Translations under genes and position numbers: made by a program | The notes under the pieces: generated by a model | What the model was told of the DNA's origin: nothing | The model's database searches: none | What the model saw: the letters and a program-made list of their open reading frames with translations, nothing else | NCBI RefSeq assembly: GCF_900090305.1 | Contig: NZ_LT607751.1 | Span: forward strand, 2,480,001 to 2,544,000 | Origin: Micromonospora siamensis | GTDB taxonomy: Bacteria; Actinomycetota; Actinomycetes; Mycobacteriales; Micromonosporaceae | Direction of reading: 5' to 3' | DNA: 64,000 bases | Part shown: positions 19,401-27,271 of the stretch, piece after piece | Layout of the letters: each line of letters starts with the position of its first letter | How positions within the stretch are numbered: position 1 is the first letter of the stretch

Positions 19401-19667
19401 GCCGAGCAGGCGTTCCTGGCCGGCATCGGGGTGGGTGTCGGGTTGCTGCTCGGCACCGGCGTGGGCGCCACCATGGCGCCGCTGCTGATCCTCACCCCGG
19501 CCGCCGGCCGGCCGGTGCCCGAGGCGGCCTTCGTGCTGCCCTGGACGCCGATCGGGCTCACCGCGCTCGGCCTGCTGCTGACCGCACTCGCGTTCAGCGC
19601 GGCGATCGCCCTGGGCATCCGGCAACGGGTGGCGGCGGCACAACTGCGGATCGGGGGAGACCAGTGA
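16461..19667 (+). CDS. Large FtsX-type ABC transporter permease (1)
   Basis: 1068 residues. One N-terminal membrane helix (GLLIAAIVAALVSIGLVTGL) is followed by a long extracytoplasmic region. Groups of helices with FtsX character then occur at about 290-420 and 490-520 (for example LLTPLLLIVVLGGYALLLVAALL), followed by a second large outer domain. Three helices sit at the C-terminus. This MacB/FtsX architecture belongs to mechanotransmission-type exporters or envelope-remodelling systems rather than classical importers. GGGGGAGG precedes the ATG. It is first of four genes with permease 2 and two ATPases. The substrate is unknown. Confidence 0.85.
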   Translation: MKLVWRRARAARGLLIAAIVAALVSIGLVTGLSDFNRRATDAGQRSVLAASPPEERSLLLSGAGGRDAAAFADRDRAVRGWLADGFGGAPVTVVAARSGTGRELTGDLGTVTRQGDDPVFASLALLDDLAGHADLTAGAWPVDGATPMQVTVPERVAATLGLTVGERVPLRDRSTEKTGEVVVAGTWRARDPGSPYWRLAPGANAARSGSDTSYGPFALSAADFARTFPGPTSASWLIAPDLGRVEPARLDAVRRAVAAAGTELPTAAGLGSSAQTVTAMDQLVDRLGRADLVGRSALLTPLLLIVVLGGYALLLVAALLHEDRRAQTALLRARGAARAQLAGLAAREATLVVLPAVLVTPFLAGEALHRVRPADGITLPAGNTTLVWAVALATAAGCLLAMVAPTLRGARSYVADMAAASRPDRSASVQRAGVDLALVGLAVLAWTQLRQYSGPLAGRGGALGVDPLLVAAPTIGVLAGAVVALRLLPPVTRFAERFVDRRPWTATMFGMWQAGRRPHAGPVLLLALAVGSSTLAWSLVTTGERSHLDQADHTVGADLRVTERNGTAPAGRAGELRALTGARTVLPAWRDEVRLGPKDLPTTVVALDAAHAGGVVRLADRLADEPVPALYQRLARARGAPAGVDLPPGTRRISGTVATPVERPLAPHPVRVSLLLTSPEGLAYRLPLGAADSSGRPVRFAVDLPDVGTGTLRLAGFEAAAGDAQGTAYGLRVADLRLAGADGAARLLQLAGGWRVTSEQAGPNDTATATGAGLTGRHDVIGVDGSVTYDQVQYISYDRSRFTVVPDGTSPPVPALITPQVRAALSLRDGDTLNLQLSGVTVPVQVVGEVAALPSAAGAGVLLDLPAATDWLLRERGGTRPVSEWWLATDPGGHRATAAAAAALTGVTVADRRATAEAAARDPYWLGARTGLLAAALGCVLLALVGLGVDVWATARRRLAEYAVLNTLGATPRLLARALLAEQAFLAGIGVGVGLLLGTGVGATMAPLLILTPAAGRPVPEAAFVLPWTPIGLTALGLLLTALAFSAAIALGIRQRVAAAQLRIGGDQ

Positions 19668-19713
19668 GGGCACGGATGGACGCGGTTTCCGGCGAGCCGG
19701 GCGGGGTGGCGTG

Positions 19714-22416
19714 ATGGGACCGTTCGGGGTGGTCCGGCGGGTCCGGGCCTTCGGTGGCTACTTCCTGCTGCTCGGGGTGCTGGCGCTGGTGACCGCGTTC
19801 CTCGCCAGCGGCGTGCCGAGGATGACCAACCGGCTCGGCCAGGACGGGCTGACCGGTTACCTCACCGCCCAGCCGGCAGCCAAGCGGGACCTCACCTTCC
19901 GCGGCAACCAGGTCACCGCCGCCGACGGGGTGTCGATGACCGATCTGCGGCGGGAGAACCTTGACCTGCTGCCCCGGCAGCTGCCCGCGCCGGTGCGGGG
20001 CGCCCTCGGCCAGCGCTGGTACGAGGCCGACACCGCGCCGGTCGAGGCCAAGGGACCGGACCTCACCGCGCGGAACCTGAAGGTCGAGCTGACCGTTCGC
20101 GCGACGCCCGGCGCTGAGCAGGCCACCACCATGGCGGACGGGCGCTGGCCGGGCCGCGCGGCCGACCGGGACGCCCCGGTCGAGCTGGCGCTGGCCACCG
20201 ACACCGCCGCGAAGCTGAACCTGCGGGTCGGCAGCCGGCTGCGGCTGAGCCGGATCGGCCCGCAGCCCGACCCGGAGCCGGTGACCGCCGTCGTGGTCGG
20301 CCTGTTCACGCCCCGGGACCGGGGTGACGGGATCTGGGACGGCCTGCCGCAGACCCTTCAGGTGGTCGAGCCGGCCGGCGAGTCCGGGCCGTTCGGGCTG
20401 GTCGGGTTGACCGACCCGTCCTACCTGGACCGGCTGGTCGCGCGGGGATGGGTCGGCCGGTTCAGCTGGCGGTACCGGCTCGACCCGCAGCGGATCGACG
20501 TCCGCGAGCTGGACCAGGTGATCGACGGCATCCGCGTGACCCAGCGCAAGCCGCCGCGCGGCACCGAGTTCACCCAGGGCGCGGACGAACTGCTCAGCCG
20601 CTTCGATGACACCCTAGACGCCGCCCGTACCCTGCTCGCGGTGATCGCCGCCGGGGTGCTGGCCACCCTGGCCGGCCTGGTCGCCCTCGCGGCCGCGCTG
20701 GCCGTCCGCCGCCGGCGCGGCGAGTTCGCGCTGATCCGGGCCCGCGGCGGCGGGGTGGCCAGCGGTCCGGGGCGCAGCCTCGCCGAGGCGCTGCTGGTGG
20801 TGCCGCTCGCCGCCGTCGCCGGCTGGCTGCTCGGCACCCTGGTGCCCGGCGCCCCGGGCAGCAGCCTCCCGCTCACCCTGACCGCAGCCGTCGTCATCAC
20901 CGTCGCGCTGCCGGTCGCCACGCTGGCCGTGGCCGGCCCGGACGGCCGGCGGGACCTGGTCCGGATGCGGCCGGGGGCCCGGCGGCTCACCGTGGAGGTG
21001 TTCCTGCTCGGTCTGGCGGTCCTCGCCGCCGTCCTGCTGCGCCGGCGCGGCCTGGTGCCGGGCACGGTGGACCCGCTGCTGGTCACCGTGCCGGTGCTGC
21101 TCGCCGTCGCGGCGGCGGTGCTCGCCCTGCGGCTCTATCCGTGGCCGCTGTTGCTGGCCAGCCGGATCGCCACCCGGACCCGGGGCACGGTGGCCTTCCT
21201 GGGCACCGCGCGGGCGGGCCGCTCCGGGGTCGGCGTACCCCTGGTCGTGGTGGTGGTGGCGATCGCCACCGCGGCCTTCTGTGGGGTGCTGGCCAGCGGC
21301 GTCGGGGCCAGCCGGGACCGGGCGGTGACCCGGGGCGTACCCGCCGACGCGCTGATCCTGGGGGCCCGGCTCGCCCCGGACACCGGTGCGGCACTGCAAC
21401 GCTCGCCCGGGGTACGCGCGGCCACCCCGCTGATCCTCAGCCCCACCCAACGGCTGGCCACCGACGAGGTGGGCACCGACGCCCGGCTCGACGACGTGAC
21501 GGTGCTGGTGCTGGACGGGGCCGGGTTCGCCGAGGTGGCCCGCGGCTCCGGCGTCGACGTGACCGTGCCGGACGTTCTGCGCGGCGGCCGCGCCGACACC
21601 GGGCCGGTGCCCGCGGTGGTGTCCCCGCTGCTCGCCGAGGAACTCGCCGACGCTCGGCTCGACTCCGTGTTCGTACCCGTGGAGGGCCGGCGACATCCGT
21701 TCCGGGTCGCCGCCACGGCTGCCGACTTCCCGCTCGTCGACACCGGACGGTACGTGGTCCTGCCCTGGTCGGCGCTGGCCACCGACGACCGGGAGGCACT
21801 GGTCCCGACCGGCTTCCTGGTCGCCGGGGACGACCTGGACGCGGGCGAGCTGACCCGGATCGGCAACGAGGGGCAGCGGCGCTACCAGTTCGGCAGCCCG
21901 GTGGTCGGCAAGGAACCGCCCCGCGACGTCACGGTCCGCACGTGGGCCGCCGAGCGGGAGGGGCTGGGTCGCAACGGCGCCAACGCCCTGCTGGCCTTCG
22001 CGTTCGCCGCCGGGGCCGTCGGGGGCACGCTGTTCGGCCTGATCGCGATCGCCTTCACGGTGCTGGCCGGGGCGCGGTCCCGCGGCCAGGTGCTGTCCCG
22101 GCTGCGCACCCTCGGGCTGTCCCGGGGGCAGGGCCGCGGGCTGCTGCTGGTGGAGCTGGTGCCGTTGGTGGCGGTCGCGGTGCTCACCGGTGCGGTGACC
22201 GGCGCGCTGCTGCCGCTGCTGCTCACCCCGTTGCTGGGGCTGTCCGCGTTCACCGGCGGGGTGCCGGTGCGGGTGGCCTTCGAACCCGGCCTGGTGGCGG
22301 GCGCGGTGCTGGTCGCCGCGGTCGCCCTGGCCTTCGCCGTCGCGGTCGAGGCCGTGAACAACCGTCGGCTGCGCCTCGGTGAGGCGCTCCGGCTCGGAGA
22401 GGAGAGCGCGGAATGA
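19714..22416 (+). CDS. Large FtsX-type ABC transporter permease (2)
   Basis: 900 residues with the same plan as permease 1: an N-terminal helix, an outer domain, FtsX helices (TLLAVIAAGVLATLAGLVALAA), a middle block of hydrophobic helices, a second outer domain and three C-terminal helices. A GTG immediately before the ATG is an alternative start. The gene begins 46 bp after permease 1 and overlaps the next ATPase gene by ATGA. The two permeases probably form a heterodimer (inference). Confidence 0.85.
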   Translation: MGPFGVVRRVRAFGGYFLLLGVLALVTAFLASGVPRMTNRLGQDGLTGYLTAQPAAKRDLTFRGNQVTAADGVSMTDLRRENLDLLPRQLPAPVRGALGQRWYEADTAPVEAKGPDLTARNLKVELTVRATPGAEQATTMADGRWPGRAADRDAPVELALATDTAAKLNLRVGSRLRLSRIGPQPDPEPVTAVVVGLFTPRDRGDGIWDGLPQTLQVVEPAGESGPFGLVGLTDPSYLDRLVARGWVGRFSWRYRLDPQRIDVRELDQVIDGIRVTQRKPPRGTEFTQGADELLSRFDDTLDAARTLLAVIAAGVLATLAGLVALAAALAVRRRRGEFALIRARGGGVASGPGRSLAEALLVVPLAAVAGWLLGTLVPGAPGSSLPLTLTAAVVITVALPVATLAVAGPDGRRDLVRMRPGARRLTVEVFLLGLAVLAAVLLRRRGLVPGTVDPLLVTVPVLLAVAAAVLALRLYPWPLLLASRIATRTRGTVAFLGTARAGRSGVGVPLVVVVVAIATAAFCGVLASGVGASRDRAVTRGVPADALILGARLAPDTGAALQRSPGVRAATPLILSPTQRLATDEVGTDARLDDVTVLVLDGAGFAEVARGSGVDVTVPDVLRGGRADTGPVPAVVSPLLAEELADARLDSVFVPVEGRRHPFRVAATAADFPLVDTGRYVVLPWSALATDDREALVPTGFLVAGDDLDAGELTRIGNEGQRRYQFGSPVVGKEPPRDVTVRTWAAEREGLGRNGANALLAFAFAAGAVGGTLFGLIAIAFTVLAGARSRGQVLSRLRTLGLSRGQGRGLLLVELVPLVAVAVLTGAVTGALLPLLLTPLLGLSAFTGGVPVRVAFEPGLVAGAVLVAAVALAFAVAVEAVNNRRLRLGEALRLGEESAE

Positions 22417-23411
22417 CAGTCACCGCCGACACGGCCGGCGTACCCGATCTGGCCACTCTGCAACGACGGGCCGCGCAGCGGGCCGCGGAACGGGCCGGTG
22501 GGCAGGACCGGCTGCGCGGGCACATCGTCTGCGACGGTCTGGTCCGCATCTTCAAGACCGAGGGGATCGAGGTCTTCGCCCTCCAGGGACTCGACCTGGT
22601 GATCGACCGCGGTGAGCTGGTCGCCATCGTGGGCGCCTCCGGCTCCGGCAAGTCGACGTTGCTGAACATCCTGTCCGGACTGGACACCCCGACCGCCGGT
22701 ATCGCCCGGGTCGCCGACTACGACCTGCTGTCGCTGTCGAACCGCAAGCGGCTGTCGTACCGGCGGGAGGTGGTGGGTTTCGTCTGGCAGCAGACCGGCC
22801 GCAACCTGCTGCCGTACCTGACCGCGCGGGAGAACGTGGAGCTGCCGATGAAGCTGGCCGGGCGGATGGGCGGCTCACGGGCCCGGCGGGAACGGGCCCG
22901 GGAACTGCTCGACCTGGTCGGCGTCGGACACTGCGCCGACCGTCGGCCGGGGCAGATGAGCGGCGGTGAGCAGCAGCGCTGCGCGGTGGCCGTGGCGGTG
23001 GCCAACGACCCCGAGGTGCTCTTCGCCGACGAGCCGACCGGCGAGCTGGACGAGGCGACCGGCGCCGAGGTCTTCGCGGCGCTGCGGACCATCAACGCCG
23101 AGCTGGGCGTCACCATCGTCGTGGTCACCCACGACCACGCCGTGGCCGGCCAGGTGCGCCGGACCGTCGCCATCCGTGACGGCCGGACCGCCTCGGAGGT
23201 ACGCCGGACCGCGCGTCTGGACGCCGACGGCAACACCGAACTGGTCAGTGAGGAGTACGCGGTGCTGGACCGGACCGGCCGGATGCAGTTGCCGGTGGCC
23301 TTCGTCGACGCGCTGTCGTTGCGCGACCGGGTCCGGCTGAACCTGGAGCCGGATCACGTGGAGGTCCGGCCGGGCGCCGACGGCCGGCAGGAGCAGGGGA
23401 GTGCGGAATGA
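22413..23411 (+). CDS. ABC transporter ATP-binding protein (1), MacB/LolD-like with extensions
   Basis: 332 residues. Walker A GASGSGKST, signature MSGGEQQR and Walker B VLFADEPTGELD are intact. About 40 residues precede the ATPase core and about 70 follow it, which is longer than usual for this class; the tail resembles a small beta-rich domain (YAVLDRTGRMQLPVAFVD). The start overlaps permease 2 and the stop overlaps ATPase 2, both by ATGA, so stoichiometry is probably set by translational coupling. Confidence 0.9.
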   Translation: MTVTADTAGVPDLATLQRRAAQRAAERAGGQDRLRGHIVCDGLVRIFKTEGIEVFALQGLDLVIDRGELVAIVGASGSGKSTLLNILSGLDTPTAGIARVADYDLLSLSNRKRLSYRREVVGFVWQQTGRNLLPYLTARENVELPMKLAGRMGGSRARRERARELLDLVGVGHCADRRPGQMSGGEQQRCAVAVAVANDPEVLFADEPTGELDEATGAEVFAALRTINAELGVTIVVVTHDHAVAGQVRRTVAIRDGRTASEVRRTARLDADGNTELVSEEYAVLDRTGRMQLPVAFVDALSLRDRVRLNLEPDHVEVRPGADGRQEQGSAE

Positions 23412-24127
23412 GCGAGCAGGTGGCGGTCCGCGACAGCGGCCTGCCGGTGGTCGAGGACGTGGTCCGGGTGGAGGGGGTGAGCCGCAGCTTCGGCCGCGGC
23501 GAGCACGCGGTGCACGCCGTACGCGAGGTGTCGTTCACGGCCCGGCGGGGCGAGCTGGTGGTGGTCCGGGGCCGGTCGGGTGCGGGCAAGACCACCCTGC
23601 TCAACCTGATCGGCGGACTGGACCGGCCGAACTCGGGTCGGGTCCGGGTGGCCGGCCACGACGTGACCGCCGCCGGTGAACGGGAGCTGCTGGAGCTGCG
23701 CCGGGGCACGATCGGTTTCGTGTTCCAGACCTTCGGCCTGGTGCCGATCCTGTCGGCGGCGGAGAACGTCGGGGTTCCGCTGCGGCTGGCCCGGGTGCCG
23801 GCGGCCGAACGGGAGCAACGGGTGGCGGTGCTGCTGGAGCTGGTGGGGCTGGGCGGACAGGCGCGGCAGCGACCGTACGAGCTCTCCGGCGGCCAGCAGC
23901 AGCGGGTGGCGGTGGCCCGCGCCCTGGCCAACGAGCCGGCGCTGCTGATCGCCGACGAGCCGACCGGCCAGCTCGACTCGGAGACCGGGCGCTCCATCAT
24001 GGACCTGCTGCGCGCGGTGGTGCACGCCCGGGGGATGACCGCGCTGGTCGCCACCCACGACCCGGCCCTGATCGAGCTGGCCGACCGCACCCTGACCCTG
24101 CGCGACGGCCGCCTGACCGCCGACTGA
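23408..24127 (+). CDS. ABC transporter ATP-binding protein (2), LolD/MacB type
   Basis: 239 residues, the standard length. Walker A GRSGAGKTT, Q-loop VFQTFGLVP, signature LSGGQQQR, Walker B LLIADEPTGQLD and H-loop ATHD are intact. It is the last gene of the four-gene operon. Two different ATPases with two different permeases suggest a heteromeric complex or two exporters made together. Confidence 0.92.
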   Translation: MSEQVAVRDSGLPVVEDVVRVEGVSRSFGRGEHAVHAVREVSFTARRGELVVVRGRSGAGKTTLLNLIGGLDRPNSGRVRVAGHDVTAAGERELLELRRGTIGFVFQTFGLVPILSAAENVGVPLRLARVPAAEREQRVAVLLELVGLGGQARQRPYELSGGQQQRVAVARALANEPALLIADEPTGQLDSETGRSIMDLLRAVVHARGMTALVATHDPALIELADRTLTLRDGRLTAD

Positions 24128-24208
24128 CCCCACCCACCGCGCCGCCGGGCCGGGTACTGCGCCCTCCCGGACCGGTGGCGCTGCCCGGGCCGGAGCTGAT
24201 GTTCCGCT

Positions 24209-24367
24209 GCCTACAGACTTGAGAGCACGAACGACTCACCGATCCCGCTACGGCTGCCGTCACCGAGACCATCACCCTTCCACCAACCTGAGTCGGGCGA
24301 TCGGCATCGGGCCCGCCCCCAGGAACCCGGGTCTGCGTGAGTCGTCTGTGCTCTCAGGTCTGTAGGC
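24209..24367. mobile_element. MITE-like element with 31-bp terminal inverted repeats
   Basis: The left arm starts GCCTACAGACTTGAGAGCAC (24209) and the right arm ends at 24367. The arms match at 28 of 31 positions, with about 97 bp between them and no open reading frame. Such short non-coding elements with long inverted ends are usually mobilised in trans. It lies between the ABC operon and a convergent gene, so it could also act as a terminator. No clear target-site duplication is visible. Confidence 0.55.
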
Positions 24368-24394
24368 CCTCGCGACGACCACGAGGCGGGAGGG

Positions 24395-24466
24395 CTGTGC
24401 GGTCCGTGCGAGCTGTGCGGGCCGTGCGAGCTGTGCGGTCCGTGCGAGCTGTGCGGGCCGCGCGGG
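24395..24466. repeat. 18-bp tandem repeat, four copies
   Basis: Four perfect-length units of CTGTGCGGTCCGTGCGAG type, alternating GGTCCG and GGGCCG. The last unit diverges at its end. It fills the gap between the MITE-like element and the convergent gene at 24496. No coding role is evident. Together with the MITE it accounts for most of the 24128-24495 gene-free stretch. Confidence 0.85.
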
Positions 24467-24495
24467 TGGCGGTGTGGACCCGCGGCGACCCCGAG

Positions 24496-25023
24496 TCAGG
24501 GCCGGCGACGGCGGTGGTGCGCGACGGTGACGGCGAACAGCAGGGGCCCCCAGAGGAGCAGCGGGGTGTAGCAGGCCAGCAGCAGGGCGAAGCCGGCCGG
24601 GGAGAAGTCGAGGTCGTTGCCGCTGACGAGCACGCCCCAGGCGGCGTACCCCCAGATCAGGGTGACCGCGACGGCGCCGGCGGTGGCGACGGTGACCGCG
24701 AACGCGGGCGGCACCCGCCGGCCGCCCAGCAGCGGCAGCCGGCGGGGCAGGACCTCACCCCACGGGCGGACCAGTCCCAGGGTGAGCAGGGCGAGCGCCT
24801 CGGAGACCAGGCTCAGCGAGACGATGTAGAGGTTCTCCCAGCCGTGCACGCGCGCGACCGTGCCACCGGCGTACGCGCCGATCGGCACCCCGGCGACCAG
24901 CGCGAGCCGCCACAGCCCCGACGGCAGGACGGCCAGCGGAACCAGGTGGGCGACGCGGACCGCCCAGGCGGGCGACGGCCGGCCGTCGCCGGGGTGTGCG
25001 GTCGGTGCGGTGACCATGGACAT
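24496..25023 (-). CDS. Four-helix integral membrane protein, unknown
   Basis: 175 residues with about four hydrophobic segments: VAHLVPLAVLPSGLWRLALV, YIVSLSLVSEALALLTLGLV, AFAVTVATAGAVAVTLIWGY and GFALLLACYTPLLLWGPLLF. It ends in a basic RRRR tail. GAGGAG lies 5 nt before the ATG. No family is recognised. Confidence 0.7.
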   Translation of the reverse strand: MSMVTAPTAHPGDGRPSPAWAVRVAHLVPLAVLPSGLWRLALVAGVPIGAYAGGTVARVHGWENLYIVSLSLVSEALALLTLGLVRPWGEVLPRRLPLLGGRRVPPAFAVTVATAGAVAVTLIWGYAAWGVLVSGNDLDFSPAGFALLLACYTPLLLWGPLLFAVTVAHHRRRRP

Positions 25024-25082
25024 GGCTGCTCCTCGCTGTTCGGTTACCCGCCCAGCGTGTCCCGGTCCGCGGCGCCGGCCCT

Positions 25083-25138
25083 CCCGCCCGGCGGGGGACC
25101 GTCTCCCCGGCTCGGGGGAGGGACCCCGGCCGGGCGGG
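25083..25138 (-). terminator. Hairpin after the GNAT gene
   Basis: CCCGCCCGGC (25083-25092) pairs perfectly with GCCGGGCGGG (25129-25138), and a second stem is nested inside. It starts 2 bp past the stop of the minus-strand gene at 25141. Confidence 0.4.
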
Positions 25139-25140
25139 CG

Positions 25141-25593
25141 TCAGAGCGCCAGCTTCATCCCCTGGTGGCTGGCCACGAAGCCGAGGCCCCGGTAGAAACG
25201 GTGCGCGTCGGCGCGGGTCTTGTCCGTGGTGAGCTGCACCAGCGCGCAACCCCGCCGCCGGGCCTGGTCGACCGCCCACGCCATCATCTCCCGGCCCAGG
25301 CCCTGCCCCCGCAGGTCCGACCGGACCCGTACCGACTCGATCAGGGACCGCTCCGCGCCGTGCCGGCCCAACCCCGGGATGTAGGTGACCTGCATGCACC
25401 CGACCAGCTCGCCGCCCCGGTCGGCGACGATCAACTGGTTGCGCGGGTCGGCGGTGATGTCGGCGAAGGCCCGCTCGTACGCGTCGTCGACCTCGGTGAG
25501 GTCGCGGGCCTTGCCCAGCACGTCGTCGGCGAGCAGGGCGATGACGGCGGGCAGGTCGGCCCGGGTCGCCTCCCGGAACAGCACATCGGTCAT
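25141..25593 (-). CDS. GNAT family N-acetyltransferase
   Basis: 150 residues with the full GNAT fold: VLFREATRADLPAVIAL at the N-terminus, ESVRVRSDLRGQGLGREMM as the acetyl-CoA loop, and AHRFYRGLGFVASHQGMKL at the end. The length and end motif resemble aminoalkylphosphonate- or small-molecule-type GNATs; the substrate is unknown. CAGGCT lies 6 nt before the ATG. Confidence 0.9.
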   Translation of the reverse strand: MTDVLFREATRADLPAVIALLADDVLGKARDLTEVDDAYERAFADITADPRNQLIVADRGGELVGCMQVTYIPGLGRHGAERSLIESVRVRSDLRGQGLGREMMAWAVDQARRRGCALVQLTTDKTRADAHRFYRGLGFVASHQGMKLAL

Positions 25594-25654
25594 GCGGGCA
25601 GCCTGGCACAGCGAGCCGAACCGATGCGTGGGCCCGCCGTCGGCCGGCCGCCGG

Positions 25655-27241
25655 TCACCGGGCCGGGCAGCGCAGCCCCTGCCGGGGAACGGTCAACGAG
25701 ATCAGGTACGCATCGACGGCGTCGGTGATGCAGCCGGTCTGCGGGTAGGCCGTGTGCCCCTCACCCTCCCAGGTCAGCACCCGGCCCACACCGAGCATCG
25801 AGGCCAACGCCGGGGTCTGCTCGTACGGCGTCGCCGGGTCACCGGTGGTGCCCACGACCAGGATCGGCGGCGCACCGACCGCCTTGCCGGTCGGGTACGG
25901 GTCCCGCTGCCCGGGCCACTCGACACAGCCCAGCATCCCCACCGCCAACGACGGACCGAAGAGCGGGTACTTCTCGCGCCACTGCGACTGCAACTGGCGG
26001 ATCCGCTCCCGGCTCGGCTTCTCGGTCTCGTCGGCGCAGTTCACCGCGAGGTTGGCGTCGAAGAGGTTGGTGTAGTGGCCGTCCTCGCCCCGACCGGCGT
26101 ACGCGTCGGCGAGCTTGAACACCTCCGTCGGGTCGCCGCCCTGCAACTCGTCGATCGCCTTGGCCAGCTCCTGCCAGCCCGTCTCCGTGTAGAGGGAGGA
26201 GATCACGGCGTAGAAGACCCACCCCGAGGTCGCCTCACGGCCGTCGGCGCCCCGCACCGGCGACACCTTCGCCTTGTCGATCGCCGTGGTGACGGCGGCC
26301 CGGGCGTCCGGCGCGATCGGGCAGCGGCCGGCGTTCGCGGCGCACCACCGGTCGAAGTTGTCGAAGGCCCGCTCGAAGCCCCGGGCCTGGCTCTCCGAAC
26401 CGGCCACCAGCTTCTGCTGCGGATCCACCGCCCCGTCGAGCACCAGGGCGCGCACCCGCTGCGGATAGAGCTGCGCGTAGGTGGCCCCGAGCAGGGTGCC
26501 GTAGGAGTAACCGAGGTAGGTGAGCTTGTCGTCCCCCACCGCGGCCCGGACGGCGTCCATGTCCCGGGCCGCCTGCTCCGTGCCGTAGAGCGGCAGCTGG
26601 TCGCCGTACTTGTCGCCGCAGCCCCGACCGATGCGCTGGTTGAGCGCCACGAAGTCGTCGAAGGACCGCTGGCTCTGCGGATCGGGGTCGAAACCGAAGC
26701 TGGTGTCGAGCTCGGCGTCCGAGATGCACTTCACCGGGCTGGACCGGGCCACCCCGCGCGGGTCGAAGCCCACGATGTCGAACCGGTCGGTGACCGAGGC
26801 GGGCAGCCCGCCGAACGCCGAACCGAAGGAGAGATAGACGGCGGTGTCCACACCGGACGCCCCCGGCCCGCCGGGATTGATCACCAGCGAGCCGATCCGG
26901 TCCCGCTGCCTGGTCGACCGGGCCCGGATCAGGGCGATCTCGAAGGTCTCCCCGGCGCCCGGGCCGGCGGTGGCCCCGGCGCCGCCGGTGCCCCAGTCCC
27001 GGGGCACGGCCACCTTCGCGCAGTCGTACCGCATCCCCGGTGCGCCCCGGCCGACCAGCTCGTCGGGGATCTCCGGGCAGGGCCGCCAGGTCGGCGTGGT
27101 GCCGGGCGCCGCCGCCGGACCCGCCCCCTCGGTCTCCGGCGCGAACGCCGGCAGGGTGCAGCCAGCAGCGACCAGCGCCGCGGCGGTGAGCCCGGCGAGG
27201 GTGAGCCGGACCCGGCGGATCCGGTCGGGAAAGCGGGTCAC
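25655..27241 (-). CDS. Secreted alpha/beta-hydrolase lipoprotein (tripeptidyl aminopeptidase-like)
   Basis: 528 residues. The signal peptide ends in the lipobox VAAGC (Cys28), so the protein is probably a lipoprotein. Serine nucleophile Ser246 is in GYSYGT, the acid is likely in GTTGDPATPYE, and the histidine is in WEGEGHTAY. The oxyanion motif is NPGGPGASG. The C-terminal TAP-like domain is typical of Streptomyces tripeptidyl aminopeptidases, which cut tripeptides from protein N-termini outside the cell. GGAGG lies 5 nt before the GTG start. The ligase gene ends 30 bp upstream, so co-transcription is possible. Confidence 0.9.
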   Translation of the reverse strand: MTRFPDRIRRVRLTLAGLTAAALVAAGCTLPAFAPETEGAGPAAAPGTTPTWRPCPEIPDELVGRGAPGMRYDCAKVAVPRDWGTGGAGATAGPGAGETFEIALIRARSTRQRDRIGSLVINPGGPGASGVDTAVYLSFGSAFGGLPASVTDRFDIVGFDPRGVARSSPVKCISDAELDTSFGFDPDPQSQRSFDDFVALNQRIGRGCGDKYGDQLPLYGTEQAARDMDAVRAAVGDDKLTYLGYSYGTLLGATYAQLYPQRVRALVLDGAVDPQQKLVAGSESQARGFERAFDNFDRWCAANAGRCPIAPDARAAVTTAIDKAKVSPVRGADGREATSGWVFYAVISSLYTETGWQELAKAIDELQGGDPTEVFKLADAYAGRGEDGHYTNLFDANLAVNCADETEKPSRERIRQLQSQWREKYPLFGPSLAVGMLGCVEWPGQRDPYPTGKAVGAPPILVVGTTGDPATPYEQTPALASMLGVGRVLTWEGEGHTAYPQTGCITDAVDAYLISLTVPRQGLRCPAR

Positions 27242-27271
27242 CTGGACCTCCGTGATCGTGTCGACGCCAGG

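Noticed and set aside
16968..19673. 901-codon minus-strand frame opposite ABC permease 1
   Set aside because: The amino-acid composition is shadow-like (Gly/Arg/Gln-rich), while the plus frame has membrane helices and an operon with overlaps.
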